A stretch of DNA of 64,000 bases, from contig JAWZYV010013534.1 in NCBI GenBank assembly GCA_038373885.1, forward strand, positions 1-64,000. The letters run 5' to 3'. The notes under the pieces are model-generated. The model did no database searches. It saw nothing but the letters and a program-made list of their open reading frames with translations, and was not told the DNA's origin. Position 1 is the first letter of the stretch. Each line of letters begins with the position of its first letter. Both the position numbers and the translations under genes were made by a program. The stretch is from Cheiracanthium punctorium. Its lineage: Eukaryota; Arthropoda; Arachnida; Araneae; Cheiracanthiidae. Shown here one piece after another: positions 23,055 to 35,224 of the stretch.

Positions 23055-23426
23055 CCCTTTAACACGCATTGTTCCCGCCCTGGGAACACCAAACTCTGAT
23101 GTTTTGACAGTTGCCAGTCACCAAGAATAGATTTGATTTCTATAAAAACAGTTGCGGGTGACACATCTCCACGAGAATCCTTTACTTTTTAGCACGTCCT
23201 TTCCCACAAAAAATGGTCACGATTATTTTTAACAGCACTGACGTCTGCTGAAAAATGGAAAAATGCGAGAAAAGCTGGACAGATTGCCCAATGCTGAAAA
23301 AAGGGCAGCCGTTGCCATTGCTCGACTTAACTACGACTTAACGACTGTGCCCACGCACAGTCAGCTGTCGTCAAAAAAGGGGTCTGCCCTTTTTTCAGCA
23401 TTGGGAAAGGGTTGCGCCTGAAAGGG
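23055..23426 (+). mobile_element. TTAA foldback MITE, copy 4, complete with collapsed hairpin
   Basis: TTAA at 23051-23054 and 23427-23430 encloses both family termini (CCCTTTAACACGCATTG and GCGCCTGAAAGGG). The unique left segment is intact, but most of both hairpin arms is deleted, leaving a short stem around 23330-23400. Confidence 0.9.
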
Positions 23427-23430
23427 TTAA

Positions 23431-24240
23431 ATATGAAGTTAGCTTACTACTTTTTTAGAAGATAACTCTCAAAAAGCCAAATTTCAAGCTTGATGGGCAA
23501 CCTAAGACGTTGTCGTAGCCCATTCAAATTTTACATACGTTATTTTTATATCAATATAATAACTTTTGAGACCTAAAGAGAAAAAGCTTTTCGAAAAATA
23601 ATTTTTCGATTCACCCTAATGAGTACCCTTAGTTACCCATAGAATGTCAAGTCTGCTCTCGATTTTCCTCCAGGAAAATTAGTAATTCTTGCTTTTGAAT
23701 ATGTTAAATGGTCTCTTCCCCTCCAAAATGAAAAAATATAAATGAAAATCGGTCACACTGCATCTAGGTTTACGGGCAATTGTACATGAACTGCAACAGA
23801 ATCTGCTTTCGCAAAGCATTTTCATCCTACAAAGACTTCGTTCAAGGGTGGTGAGAGATGGGCATAAACTTTGTTAAAGTACGTTATCGGCACGTTAAAA
23901 ATTAAAAATGTTTGGACGTTTTCTGTTTTAGGATTGAAAGCAGCAACCCTCCTCTTTCTCTCCATTTATGTAAACAACTCAATGGTTTAATACTGTAATT
24001 TATGTACAGAAATAAGTTTTGCTTGTAAAAAGAATCTAAATCCGTGAATATGTCACAAGTGTAGCTCAAATTACCGTAAAAACAACCGTAAAAGTCAAAA
24101 GAAAGCACGATTCATATGAATAGATCTCTATTACACTCTCCTAACACAATAGCTTGCATAAACACTTCAATGTTTATGAAGATAACTGTGTTACGTTTAT
24201 ACCGGGGAGAAGTTTGTGCATTAAAATGCCCAGTTGACAT
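23431..24240. other. No recognisable feature
   Basis: Short open frames only. Confidence 0.5.
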
Positions 24241-24249
24241 ACTTCAGGG

Positions 24250-26240
24250 ATAGTGCTGCAAAAGTAACGACAAAATGAGTATCCGTATGTATTTGTTACT
24301 TAGATGTTCGCTATTCGTTACTCGCTACTTTCGTTACTACTAATAGAATCGGTAATAGGGTGTTATATGTGCCTCATAACAACACATCCAGGACAGTGTT
24401 GTTATGGGTATATGCCGCCCATACATAAACCCATAACAAAACCTAACCAAAAAGAATTTTTTTTTTTAGCGAAGTTGTACAAAGTTGTATTTAGAGCTTA
24501 TTTTCTCTGATTTACAGATTTTTTTTATACACATTTATGGTTTTATATAATGCTAAATTATCCGAATTATTGAGTGCACATAGAAATCTTCCAAAGACAT
24601 ATGCCATTCTTTTTTTTTTCTCAACCCCCCCTTTTTAAAATTCTGAACGCTGGTTTAACCTGTTCATTCTTATCATAAAAAGTGTAAAGGGAAGCTTGTG
24701 ACTCGTGTTTTTTCTGGGAGCGGGTTCTCGAATACTGAGATCCAGGGATTGGGCCACATATATTAAATTCACAGGGCAGGGGATCTCAGTATGATATCAA
24801 CTACTTTGCGTCTCTACAAGCATAATATCTTTATTATTTGTGAGTTCTTATTTCATATCAAAAACTTCTTTTGCTGGACGATTTTTCGAAGTAAATTAAA
24901 AATTACCATATTTTAAATTAAAATTGTTTAATTCAGTGAGAATTATCTATTTTTAAGATATTTCCAGTTCTATTTCTGCACTTTTGGAATGAAAGGGGTT
25001 ACCCCCTTCTGTGGGTGCATATATGAGAGCATTCTTTAAACAAAAATTATCACTCCTTTCATAAAGAATGGTTGCACCGGACTATGTGTATTCCATGAGT
25101 TCATAGAATAAAATGTACCATAAAATAGGGCAGATGGCCCCCTAAACGCCGACATTTTAGAAACATACTGAACTTTATTGAATTATTTTAATACCAGTGG
25201 CTTACGCAGGAGTGGGCATAGAAATCCCGGGTAGCTCCCATTTTTTTATATTTTTTTAAACAATTACTTAAAAAATGTGTTTAGGTTTCTATGCTAAATA
25301 TTTTTTTAGTTCCAAATAATATTTCAAATAATAAAAATGTGTGAATTCGTTTACTTTATAAAAATATATTTTTTTAAAAGGTGTATTTAAATAATTTGTT
25401 ATTTATTACTCATATTTCGATTCTAGCTAAAAAAAAAAGAAAAAGTTAAGTTCGAAATCCTGCTTCGGAACCACCCTGAAAGAAAGAATTCTGATTGCAC
25501 CACTATTTAGTACTAAAATGTTAGAAAGCCCGAAATTAGCACCCCTTACTAACATGCTTCTCTTATATGTATTGCTCCTCTACAATTATAAGAACACCCC
25601 CCTCCCCCCCCCCCGCAAAAAAAAAGTTCAACTGCACATAAGAACATACTATACACCGGATCCTATCCCCCCATTGTACGACCCATATCAATAGAGCAGC
25701 AGATAGTATATCCATCTCCATAACTGTAACGAAACACACGGATTCTTCCAAACCTCATCAAAACGATACCATTCGGCTCGGCACAAACGAATTGCAACCA
25801 GAACATACTACTACTCAAATACCGAAACTGATTTTTCCCTTCAAACAGAGAGAATCCATAATACTTCAGGTATCTAGTAACGGAACGGAACATACTATTA
25901 CTCAAATACCGAAATTCATTTTCTCCCTCCGGCAGTCTTGTATTCGAAGTTCGAACCTGGTCGATCCGAAATGCACACTCAAAAGTCATTTTCCCCCTTG
26001 AAACCGCGATCCGATATACAGTAACAAATAACAGAAGATATTAGTACTCGATTACTGGAACCCGTTTCCCCCCTAGTTCGCCTCGCCTGGCAGTCTGTAT
26101 TCGAAGTTCGAAGCTGCTCGATCCGAAACAGCTTCGGATCGAGTAATGAGTAACGATATCAACCGAAAAGTAGCAATTCGTTACTTCGAGTCTGAGTGAT
26201 TATCCGTATCTTAGTACCGAATACATGCGGTTTGCTTCAG
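24250..26240. repeat. Complex repeat block with internal direct repeats
   Basis: Direct repeats are visible at 25801-25835 and 25888-25922 (GAACATACTA, TACTCAAATACCGAAA), and at 25935-25972 and 26093-26130 (GTATTCGAAGTTCGAA, TCGATCCGAAA). Words such as GAGTATCCGTAT and TTCGTTACT near 24270-24330 recur near 26170-26215. The element class is unknown. A hAT-like MITE (25195-25505) sits inside. Confidence 0.5.
25195..25505. mobile_element. hAT-like MITE
   Basis: The left end CAGTGGCTTACGCAGGA and right end TTCTGATTGCACCACTA are imperfect inverted repeats. They are flanked by TTTAATAC (25187-25194) and TTTAGTAC (25506-25513), an 8-bp duplication with one mismatch. Confidence 0.65.
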
Positions 26241-26876
26241 CTCTATTCAGGGAACACTTGTATACTTTGGGGAAACAAGAATTGAGTTGTTTGTTTCTAG
26301 TGGTCTTGAAAAGTCCTAAATATTATTTTATTGTTATAGATTTTAATTTTTTCGCATAATAAATATCTATTTGGATACTTTTGTATGACGTATCCAGAAT
26401 TAAAAAGCGGCGAAATAAATCTGAATTAAGGTTGTGCCGCTTTTGAAGTTATGTTAGAAGCTCTTATTTTTTTTCTAATCATTTAAAACTTGTCACATTG
26501 GAATCGTTGCGTTGACCAGAAAGTAATTAATTTTTTTTGGTACGTCAATATTTCGCCTAGCGGAAATTATGATAGCGAACAATACAAAGTTTGGCATATT
26601 TGCAAAGTTTTAACATAGTTGCTAAATTACACAGCATTTTCCGAAATTCGAAACTTATGGAGATGTAGCTGGCATATTGAAACCGATTAGTTTTGCAATT
26701 TTTGATGATTTACCACCAAGTAGGGGACCAAAACATGTCCTCAAAAACTAAGCCGCCTAGCTTGGGATATCTACCAAATTTGACTAAAAAATCTGAATCG
26801 CTTCAATTTATTTACCTACAATAAAGGAGAAGCAGTATTTGTGAAGGATAATTTTAATTATAGTTAGAAAAAATAA

Positions 26877-27110
26877 TCCCAGTGATGTAACACGGTTAGC
26901 GCACTGCGTTTCCGTGCCATAGTTTGACTCAACCTTTCATCTCTTGAGTGGGTCGATAAAATGGGTACCAAGCTTGCTTCGGAGTTAAAAAGGCTGACCA
27001 TCAGGCCGAGGCATATGCTTCCGCACCTCGGAGCCCATGGTCGTGAAGGCATGGTTGGGCAGTTCCGGCCTAGGCCGCGCAATAAGGCTGCTGCGCCAAA
27101 GCTTAACTTT
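26877..27110 (+). mobile_element. tRNA-derived SINE (probable)
   Basis: The head has an A-box-like stretch (TAACACGGTTAGCGCACTGC) followed about 35 bp later by a decayed B-box-like AGTTTGACTCA. The body contains GTGGGTCGATAAAATGGGTA, a word style seen in arthropod SINEs. No target duplication was found. Orientation follows the head. Confidence 0.5.
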
Positions 27111-27124
27111 TCATAGTTAGACTA

Positions 27125-27475
27125 TGCCTGACGAAGATTGTTAAACAGTTTTGGTAGGCGTTTTTAATATAGATTTAAATTCTGAAAAGTGTTTTACGGA
27201 ACACAGAAGAACAAACACTGCACACTCATGGATTATGATGCACATTCAATATAGTATTTATAAAGTTGAAGAGTTAAGTATAAAGGTGAAAGGTTAGAAT
27301 GTGCTAGCGAAGATTGTAAAACAGTATTAGTAGACGATTTTAATATAGATTTAGATTCCAAAGAAGCGTTTTATGGAAGAAGGAAGAAAAGTAGGGACGG
27401 CGCATGAATTATGATATGCTTTTAATGTACAGCATTTTAGTGCATATTTAAAATATGAAAGTGGTTCAGTTTTTT
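27125..27475. repeat. Two direct copies of a dispersed repeat, about 176 bp apart
   Basis: CGAAGATTGTTAAACAGT at 27132 recurs as CGAAGATTGTAAAACAGT at 27308, each followed by TTTTAATATAGATTTA. The tail (CATGAATTATGATATGC, TTTAGTGCATATTTAAAAT) matches 12150-12240 and 6850-6900. Confidence 0.6.
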
Positions 27476-28420
27476 TTTTTTTTTCATGCTTTTCTTCATA
27501 GAAATATATTGTGGTTTATTAAACACATTGACGACAGTTTAAACGCCTTCTTTATTTTGGGGATTATCCCTTATTTCTTTAATTGTTCAGTTTTCTATCT
27601 GATATTGGATCTTTACCATCGAGGGTAGCGTGAGGAAAGGTAAATAAAGTAAGGAGCGCGCGATCACCATTTGGAGGATTAGATATTTTGTCTCTTGCAG
27701 AATTCCGACATTTTTTACTATTTTCACTTCACACTGTTGGCGTTTAGCTTCCTAAACCCGTATTTCCTCATAGAATTGCTGTATGTCTCTCTTTCAGTGG
27801 TTAGATTAAAGAATGCCGTGGCAGTCAAGATCACTCACGAGGATTCACCTGGGCGTTCCGTGGTTTTACCCAAAATATCGTCTTCAACGAAATACTCAAT
27901 TAGAATTTGTAACTGTATTCGTGCTCATCCATCATTTAAGTATACTCTTCGTCTTTTTACGCAATAAAGATAATTTAAAACAAATTTTAAAGATTTCGAT
28001 CATTTTACCGTTATCGTACAGTACAGCTGCTACAGAAAGAACTAGAGCGAATTTTTCAATTTTCGTTTTGTCCAAGACTTCGGCGATATTCCTGATCGTT
28101 CCCATTTATTTTTGAAACATTACTGCCAATAAAGTGACCGTCGAATTCGACGGGTTCCAGCTAGTTTCTTTTTAAATTAGGTATGATAAAAAATAAACAC
28201 GAAGTTATAATTTACTGATTCATTACTGCCTCAAACTTCTAGGGATTTTGTTAGTTTCTTATTTAATGTTAAAACTGCTCTATTATACCAATGGTAATTT
28301 AACCGATAATCAAAACTGTAGAATTAGCCCATTAACATTAGGGAAAACACTTTGATATTTCTATTTAAAAATTAGTACAAGGGGATAACCAGCCAAATAC
28401 GACACTTTGCGCTCAAATGC
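27476..28420. other. No recognisable feature
   Basis: Open frames of up to about 100 codons overlap each other without recognisable similarity. I see no splice-flanked coding block. Confidence 0.45.
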
Positions 28421-28427
28421 GACACGT

Positions 28428-28796
28428 GCGCGCACAGCCAGCCGTCGTCAAAAAAGGGTCTCTAGATGTGTGGCACGCGATGAACGTTTCGATCGTTCGC
28501 CATCTTGCTGGTAGTTAAGTCGAGCGATGGCAACGGCTGCCACTTTTTCAGCATTGGGTAATCTATCCAGCTCTGTTCTCGCATTCTTCCATTTTCCAGC
28601 AGATGTCAGTGCTGTTTAAAAATAATCGTGATCATTTTTTTACGGGGAAATGGCGTGCTAAAAAGGTAAAGGATTCTCATGGAGCTATGTCACCCGCAAC
28701 TATTTTTATAGAAATCAAATCTATTCTTCGTGACTGGCAACAGTGAAAACGTCAGAGTTGGGTGTGCCCAGAGCGGGAACACTGCGCATTAAAGGG
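28428..28796 (-). mobile_element. TTAA foldback MITE, copy 5, left-truncated
   Basis: In reverse orientation, it begins inside the hairpin centre (GCGCACAGCCAG), has one full arm and the unique segment, and ends AATGCGCAGTG-complement then TTAA (28797-28800). Confidence 0.85.
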
Positions 28797-28800
28797 TTAA

Positions 28801-29178
28801 CACCATTCCGATCACGGACGGAAAAGAAGAGTGGAGGTTGAACTTGAGGTACAAGTCCCACTTTCTCTCACTTATAAACTCTGAACGGAGTGATGCGCCT
28901 GATTCGCATCTGTTCTCAGTTCCCAGAGAATTGTTGGTGTAGGGAGGTGGTTAAAAAAGAACACGGTCTGTTTTTGTTTGGACTTGTGCTCTGCCAAGCG
29001 CCAGTTACGCCTCGCCTTAAAAAAACAGTCGCCACCGTCAGAGCTTCCATCCCCCATTTCCCGATAGTTAAACATTTTAAGTATCTAAAGGGTGGGTTCT
29101 TAGGTGAGTTGCACTGCACGCATCATCACAATATTGGGCCCAGGGCAAATACAAAGTTTTGGGTTACTACAAAGTGTA
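28801..29178. other. No recognisable feature
   Basis: Two overlapping short frames on opposite strands, no similarity recognised. Confidence 0.45.
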
Positions 29179-29186
29179 CTAACAGT

Positions 29187-29967
29187 CAGTAGCGGCTCGT
29201 GGGTCATTTAAAAGGAGGTTCACAAAACAAATTTCGAAAATTAAACAGGCAGATACGACGCACCTTACAAGTTAAAATAGATTTGCGTTTCCAGCAGCTA
29301 AAGCAAAACAATGCACGCAATTGAAAGAAAACAAGCCATCTTTGGTCGTGCATTTCGTCACCAAGGTAAGTTTTAGCAAAGGTGATGTCTTGATTCATTT
29401 TATTTCAATTTTTTTTTTTCAAAGGATACTATTGAAAAATGCCATTGGTTTAGCTCCGAAACACGTCTTTGACTCCCATCTTTATTATTGACACTAGTTT
29501 GTAAAAAAATAATGTAGTGAAAAATGATAGAAATAAAGAAAATATTAAGAAAATGAAATAAAAAATAATGAACTAACCGAACGTAACAAAGGCAAAATCC
29601 GGAAGCGATACTGCAAAAAGTGGCCATGGGTGCACAATGAAATTGTGCGAACGGAATGATTCCATCAGTACCGTAGTTCTCCCCGGCTGTCTCGGCTTCA
29701 GATCCCAGAGAAGCGGTTCAGAGGGAAAATTTTTCCGTTCGCACTTGCGATTGATTCAAGATTGTGCTGTAGTAACCTACACTACAGCGCGTTAGCTATA
29801 ATAAGACTACTTAATGATAGTGGGGGGGGGAGAGTAAAACTTTCGTTTTAAATTCACATAAATCTAGAAGTGTGCTTAATATTTGTTTCAAATTTAATTT
29901 GTTTATTCTTTAGTTTTTCCTTTGGGGGTTCACGTGCTCATGTGCTCCAATGGAGGAGCCGCCACTG
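29187..29967 (+). mobile_element. hAT-like nonautonomous element, 781 bp
   Basis: The left end CAGTAGCGGCTCGTG and right end GGAGGAGCCGCCACTG are inverted repeats. They are flanked by CTAACAGT (29179-29186) and TTAACAGC (29968-29975), an 8-bp duplication with two mismatches. A truncated relative is at 22430-22667. No transposase frame is visible. Confidence 0.75.
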
Positions 29968-30104
29968 TTAACAGCACAATCTAAATTTCTCATGCATAGG
30001 TACCCATACCTATGAGCAGGGAGGTACCCCCCCTCCCCCTTCAGCTCACAGGAAAAATAAATATAACCGTAAAGATTTACGTTCTGGTATAGATGTAGTT
30101 CGAC

Positions 30105-30256
30105 CAAGGGCGTAGCCAGGATTTTCATTAGGGGGGGGGGGGGCAGGACATGGAGTCTAACCGGAGAATGCCCGGTTTGTCATAATCAGACCATATGACT
30201 AGCTCATTTTAGGGGGAGCAGCTGCCCCACCCTGCCCCTCGCTGGCTACGCCCATG
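30105..30256. mobile_element. hAT-like MITE with perfect 8-bp duplication
   Basis: CAAGGGCGTAGCCAGG and CTGGCTACGCCCATG termini are flanked by AGTTCGAC at 30097-30104 and 30257-30264. A G12 run lies inside. Confidence 0.9.
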
Positions 30257-30264
30257 AGTTCGAC

Positions 30265-30766
30265 ACTAAAATATAATATAGCTCTGGGACAGGACCCCTG
30301 ATTTGGACTTCCCCTACAAACGATTATATGGGTCTCCATGTTCGTATTTCATTTTCGCACATAAAATATAGTTTTCAATAATAAATGATTCAAGTCACTA
30401 ATAATAAAATTTTCACATCCTTCTTTCAAACTGCTTGCTTTTCGAAAAATTAGTTATTCACGAAACTGAAATAGATAATTGAGCTTACACTCGTAACTAT
30501 TCACGCGATATCGCGTGATCGATACGAATGTGTTGACGATCGCACATTTGTTCGAAAGTATAAGTAGTTAAGTATTTCACTGGGAAAATCAGAAATCGTC
30601 GGAGCCCAGCGCTGTATATGCATAAAGAGTGATTGAAGATGAATGATTACGTAAGAATAAGTACGAAGAATGATTGCGTAAAAAGCGATTTTCCGTCACT
30701 ATTCGAATTCTCCTGAGAAGGGGGCACTTCTGATCTTAAAAAGTTCTCCGCCCAAGTTATCCCCCT
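30265..30766. other. No recognisable feature
   Basis: Short palindromic words (ATCGCGTGATCGAT near 30510) but no gene or repeat that I can classify. Confidence 0.45.
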
Positions 30767-30770
30767 TTAA

Positions 30771-31184
30771 CCCTTTAACGCGTAGTGTTCCCGCTCTGGG
30801 AACACCCAATTCTGATGTTTTGACTGTTGCCAGTGACGAAGAATAGATTTGATTTCTATAAAAATAGTTGCGGGGGACATAGCTCCACGTGAATCCTTTA
30901 CTTTTTAGCACGACATTTCCCTTAAAAAAATGGTCACGATTATTTTTAACAGCACCGACATCTGCTGAAAAATGGAAGAATGCGAGAACAGCTGGATAGA
31001 TTTCCCAATGCTGAAAAAAGGGCAGCCGTTGCCATAGCTCGACTTAACTACCAGCAAGATGGCGGACGATCGAAACGTTCATCGCGTGCCACAGATCTAG
31101 AGACCATTTTTTTTTTAAACGACAGATGGCTATGCCCGCGGCTGCCCTTTTTTCAGCACTGGGAAAGGGTTGCGCCTCAAAGGG
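30771..31184 (+). mobile_element. TTAA foldback MITE, copy 6, complete
   Basis: TTAA at 30767-30770 and 31185-31188. Both termini are present. The left unique segment and first hairpin arm are intact, while most of the second arm is deleted after the GACAGATGGC region. Confidence 0.92.
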
Positions 31185-31427
31185 TTAAACAATAGACCTC
31201 GGGTAGCTTTGCCTTAACCTCAAAACACCACCGTTCCCACCAACTGAATATTGTAAGATGAATAACTGAATATTAGCACCTTCTGGAAACTGCTAGTGAT
31301 CACCGAATTTACTTTCAGAACCACTGATTTAGCGTACACTTTAAGGCCGTATCCTAGGCAGGGGGGGGGCTACCTCCCTCCCCACTCCCCGAAATTTCTA
31401 AAAAGCTACATTTAACCTATTATGCGT

Positions 31428-31502
31428 GGATGGCGGAATCGAACCCGCAAGCTTCCGAATACCAGTTCAACACCTTAACCGCAGGTCTTACATGGCTCAG
31501 GC
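31428..31502 (-). mobile_element. tRNA-like sequence (SINE head or tRNA pseudogene)
   Basis: On the - strand a B-box-like GCGGGTTCGATTCCGC follows an A-box-like TGCGGTTAAGGTGTTGAAC. The acceptor stem does not close cleanly, so I do not call a functional tRNA. It is probably the head of a SINE. Confidence 0.45.
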
Positions 31503-32224
31503 TTTTTTGGGGTTTACTGTAGTTCTTAGGCTTCAAAATATATAATACTTTTATTTTCTCCAGTTTCTGGGTACTCAGCTTCTGACTTTAGACTAGACCT
31601 CTACGAGAGCCAGAGGTGTTGACAATTGATTAAGGTGGTGTCTCCCAGACAGCACATAAGCTTAAATCAAGCTTGACGTTTCTTCGAATTTGACGTATTA
31701 ATACAAGCTTGACAGTTCAATTCATTTTAAGCTTGCAGCAAGCTTGGAGGTTACAAAAAAATGAGTCAGCATATATTTTCCCGCCGAATTTAAGTCATTT
31801 GAACTGTCAAGCATGAATACAACTTGATTATTGCTTGATTTGGAAAGCCACATCCACATAACAAATAATTTATCATAAGTCATAAATGTACTTGACCACA
31901 GAATTAAAAAAAAAGATTCTATATTTCCAAATATTGAAATTCTTCAAAATAAAATAAAATAGAAATATACTACGAAATCGATTTCAAAATCAGTCGTTTG
32001 TCTCGATTTTGGCCAATATTGCCCAACATGAGTGTTGCGATATTGAAAGTTTTAAAATGTGTGCTGTTTCTAAGTTTATATTATTGCTTATTTCCCCTAT
32101 TAGTAGAGTCTATAAATGACACATAACATTATTTTAATTTTGATTCATCCCATGGAAAACGGCCACTGATCAATCTCGCCAGAAAACGGCGTGATAACCA
32201 TAACAGTCACTTCAAACTTTAGTC

Positions 32225-32688
32225 CAGAGGTTCCCAAACTGGGTGTCGCGGCACCCTAGGGTGCCACGAGCGTATGTCAGGGGTGCCGTGGAGATAATCA
32301 AGAAAAGTGTTTTGGTGGAGTATAATCAATTAATTTCCTCTGAACCGGTATCCCCAAGAAAGTGAGCGAAGCTAAGTGGGCTCAAACAAAAATATTTCAG
32401 TCAAGTTCAAGACTGCCCTGTAGCCTCTCTTTTATAGGAACTCTCCGAAATGGGGGTATTGTCAAAATTCTATATCCCTTTCCCAAGAGAGTACTTTCTT
32501 GATAGTTAGCCCTATAAACAAACAAACAAAAATAACGTAAAATGGATCCAAACTGCTTCATTCTAACCTTCATGTTCATATTGCTTTAAACGAAATCTGC
32601 GGCGAAAGTTTTTAGCCTGAAAAGGGTGCCGCGAAATGTTTTTAGCCTGACAAGGATGCCGCGGGTAAAAAAAGTTTGGGAACCCCTG
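32225..32688. mobile_element. hAT-like MITE (CAGAGGTTCCCAAACT end) with perfect 8-bp duplication
   Basis: Termini CAGAGGTTCCCAAACT and AGTTTGGGAACCCCTG are flanked by CTTTAGTC at 32217-32224 and 32689-32696. The GTTCCCAAACT end is characteristic of one widespread hAT group. Confidence 0.93.
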
Positions 32689-32704
32689 CTTTAGTCAATT
32701 CACC

Positions 32705-33030
32705 ATCAGTCAGATTGGCTGAGTGGTTAGGACGCTGGCTTCGCAAACCTTAGGTCCTGAGATCGATCGCGGACGCTAGACGGAAACAGATTAAAATAAC
32801 TTGAAATTTCAGCGTAGAGGGGAAAATGCGTGGAAAAATAGGAAGTTTGTGCAGGCCCGGTTTCACTCACGGTATCGCTAACGTTAAATGACATTGGACA
32901 ATAAAGCGCATGCGCACGCATAAAATGCGAAATATGGTTGGTCAAAATACTCCGTATAGCTGTTAGCGTTAGCGTAGGAAGTAACGGTATGCACAAACTC
33001 TCTTGGGGCGAGTACGCCGACGGGCACCCC
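32705..33030 (+). mobile_element. tRNA-derived SINE (Ser/Leu-like head)
   Basis: The head has an A-box TGGCTGAGTGGTTAGGACGC and a decayed B-box region GGTCCTGAGATCGATCGC about 40 bp downstream. The body is unrelated to the SINE at 47341. The 3' limit is uncertain. Confidence 0.6.
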
Positions 33031-33259
33031 GTGTATTTAGGGAAAATTTTTTTAGGAATTTTTTTAAAGTTTGAATTAAGCCTTCTATGTCAAGCTTGAT
33101 TCAAGCTTGCTATGTCAAGCTTAATGCAAGTTGGGCAAGTGTGTAAACTTGTACACTTGATTCAAGCTTGCATTAAGCTTACACGCTTGAAATTTTCAAG
33201 CTTAATTCAAGTTTGATGCAAATTTGATGCAAATTTGCTGTGCTGTCTAGGAGGCAGGC

Positions 33260-33950
33260 CAATGCCCCGCCCCCCCGAACAATTGTTTTCCTAATTTTGG
33301 AGCAATTCCAAGTGAGAGGTCTAGCACCTGGACTGGAAGCCCCAGAAGATGGAGGTGTTGAATATGGGGGAATTTTGGAAGTTTGAATATGGAGGACAAT
33401 GGAACGACGACTATTTTTCGACAGAGGTTCAACTTCAGAAAATCTGTTAACTCTCCGTTAGGCACGTGGACTACGATCGTAAACCAGGTGCACTTTTTCA
33501 AAACAATATGCGAGCACAAGTCAAATTGGCTGGGTCAGTTTCATATTTAAAATACTGTATAAATGAAGAATGTCATATATAAAAATAACTTATCGTATTT
33601 CTTTCCAATTGTTTTTTTTTTCAAAAACTAATTAGTTATTTACAAAACTAAAATAGTAAACCTAGCTGTTACTCGAATACTTTTTTAAGTAGGTATTCCA
33701 GGTCTACGATCATATTTCACTCGCCTAATGGAGGGTTAAAAGAAAAGAACAAATTTATATTTTTCATGAAATCATTTTTACACTCACTTTTCAAAAATTG
33801 GAAGTCCAACAATTCATCATTGATTAAAAAGTCTAAATAATTTCATATTCGCATTCATAGTTTGTTTGACATACTACAATTGACAACTAAGACAACATCG
33901 ACAACTAAGTCCCTGCGTTTTTTTTTTTTTTTTTTTTTTCCATTCTTACT
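33260..33950. other. No recognisable feature
   Basis: Includes a T22 run at about 33920-33939. No coding or repeat similarity is evident. Confidence 0.45.
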
Positions 33951-33954
33951 ATTA

Positions 33955-34881
33955 CAGAGGGTGTTTACACATTTTTAGAACGATTTCGATAAAGATTTAA
34001 AAAAGTAAATGTTTCAGAATAAAAATTTTTGGCAACAGCTTATTATTTGAAATGAGAAATATCGTCTGCTACTTTTAAATTTATTCTTCTTTCAAAATGT
34101 CATATGTAAACAAGCCGTGGATTGAAGGATATCTTTTTGTGCTTTCCGAAGAGAAATATTCTTATTCCATAATTCAAAAACGTTGTGAAATGCATGGTAT
34201 TAAAATTTCAAAGTGCAAAATATGCAAAATTATTAATCGGCAAGGTAAAAACCGTCAATCATTGTTTCTACATGTAAAGAAGACTCCAAACGAATATCCG
34301 AAAAGGGACGTACTGTTTCAAACGTTTCTAAAGTGAAATCTCTGGTAACAAAAGAAAATCCACCAACACAGAGATCAATTGCAAAGTGTTTAGATACATC
34401 CGTAGCAACAATAAATAAAATAATAAACCAAGATTTACAACTTAAAAAAGCTAAAAAACATAATTTCCACCAGCTTTTGCCGAGACATGTGGCTCAACAC
34501 ATGTCATACTTCGAAAACTACCACTGCATTCCTTGAAAAAATGAAGACTGATACAGGTATTTAATATATACCTTTTCAACATATTCCTCCGAAGTCCCCT
34601 GACGTTTCACCTATGGACTATTGTGCCTTTGGTCTGTTAAAAAGAGCTCTTTCTAAACGCAAACCCACCACGATAGATGGACTCTGGAAAGCAGTGGAAG
34701 AGGAATGGAAAGCAATACCCCTGGAAATTTTACGAAAAGCTCTTCTATCACGGAAATCACGATGCACACTTACAGTCCAGGAAAAAGGCTATCAGATCGA
34801 ACATTAAAAAAATAGTCTTTACATTTTAAACATTAATTAAACGGCTCCGAAATCGTTCTAAAAATGTGTAAACACCCTCTG
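33955..34881 (+). mobile_element. Tc1/mariner-type element, internally deleted
   Basis: Perfect 34-bp inverted repeats (CAGAGGGTGTTTACACATTT..., 33955-33988 and 34848-34881) are flanked by TA on both sides (33953-33954, 34882-34883). The interior has transposase remnants at 34097-34807. Full mariner-type elements are usually about 1.3 kb, so roughly 400 bp is missing. Perfect repeats with a broken transposase suggest mobilisation by another copy. Confidence 0.93.
34097..34807 (+). pseudogene. Tc1/mariner transposase remnant, middle deleted
   Basis: An open frame from 34097 (about 79 codons, starting MSYVNKPWIEGYLF) and a second from 34333 look like the two helix-turn-helix regions of a mariner-type DNA-binding domain. 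In the second, RSIAKCLDTSVATINKII is a plausible recognition helix. After a stop and a break near 34535-34560 the C-terminal catalytic part resumes at about 34590, with SPDVSPMDYCAFGLLKRAL. This is the usual SPDLSPxD region around the last catalytic acidic residue. It then runs to 34807. The first two catalytic aspartates are not visible, so the central catalytic core is deleted. No functional transposase can be made. Family assignment is by motif only. Confidence 0.82.
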
Positions 34882-34989
34882 TAGGTCACACTCTCCCTAT
34901 ATATACCTTGTACAAACTTTCAATCGTTCATAAAATACTTTTTTACTCATCCACTCAAGTTCAAATACATTTTTTTAAAACTTGTAGTG

Positions 34990-35224
34990 GATGACACTGG
35001 ATGTTAATACAGTTTTGGTCCCAATCAACTGGATAATTTATCTACAGAGCCGCCCAAAAGATTCTAAATACATTACGCTCTATGGGCCGAAATTCATTAA
35101 ACTGCCATATCTCAAAAACTGTTAGACGTAGAATGCTGAAACTTTATAGTCAGGATTGTTGTAACATCTAATTGTGAACCCACCATTTCGATCCCATTCG
35201 ACTGGATAGTTTATCAACGGGCCG
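34990..35224. repeat. 173-bp tandem repeat, left block
   Basis: A monomer starting GCCCAAAAGATTC at 35052 is followed about 172 bp later by the start of the next (GCCG at 35221-35224). That second monomer is interrupted by the BEL/Pao element and resumes at 41603. The same period appears at 42958, 43131 and 43304. Confidence 0.85.

Larger units (their letters stand above)
31646..33249. mobile_element. CAGACAGCACA-ended element with AAGCTTG-rich subterminal repeats
   Basis: The left end CAGACAGCACATAAGC and right end GCTGTGCTGTCTA are inverted. Both subterminal 200-bp zones are filled with CAAGCTTG/TTAAGCTT words in both orientations. A separate hAT MITE (32225-32688) and a SINE (from 32705) lie inside, so the block is a nest. 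I see no target duplication, and the superfamily is unassigned. Confidence 0.6.

Noticed and set aside
31428..31502. Functional tRNA gene on the - strand
   Set aside because: A B-box is present but the acceptor stem and D-arm do not close, so it is more likely a SINE head or pseudogene.
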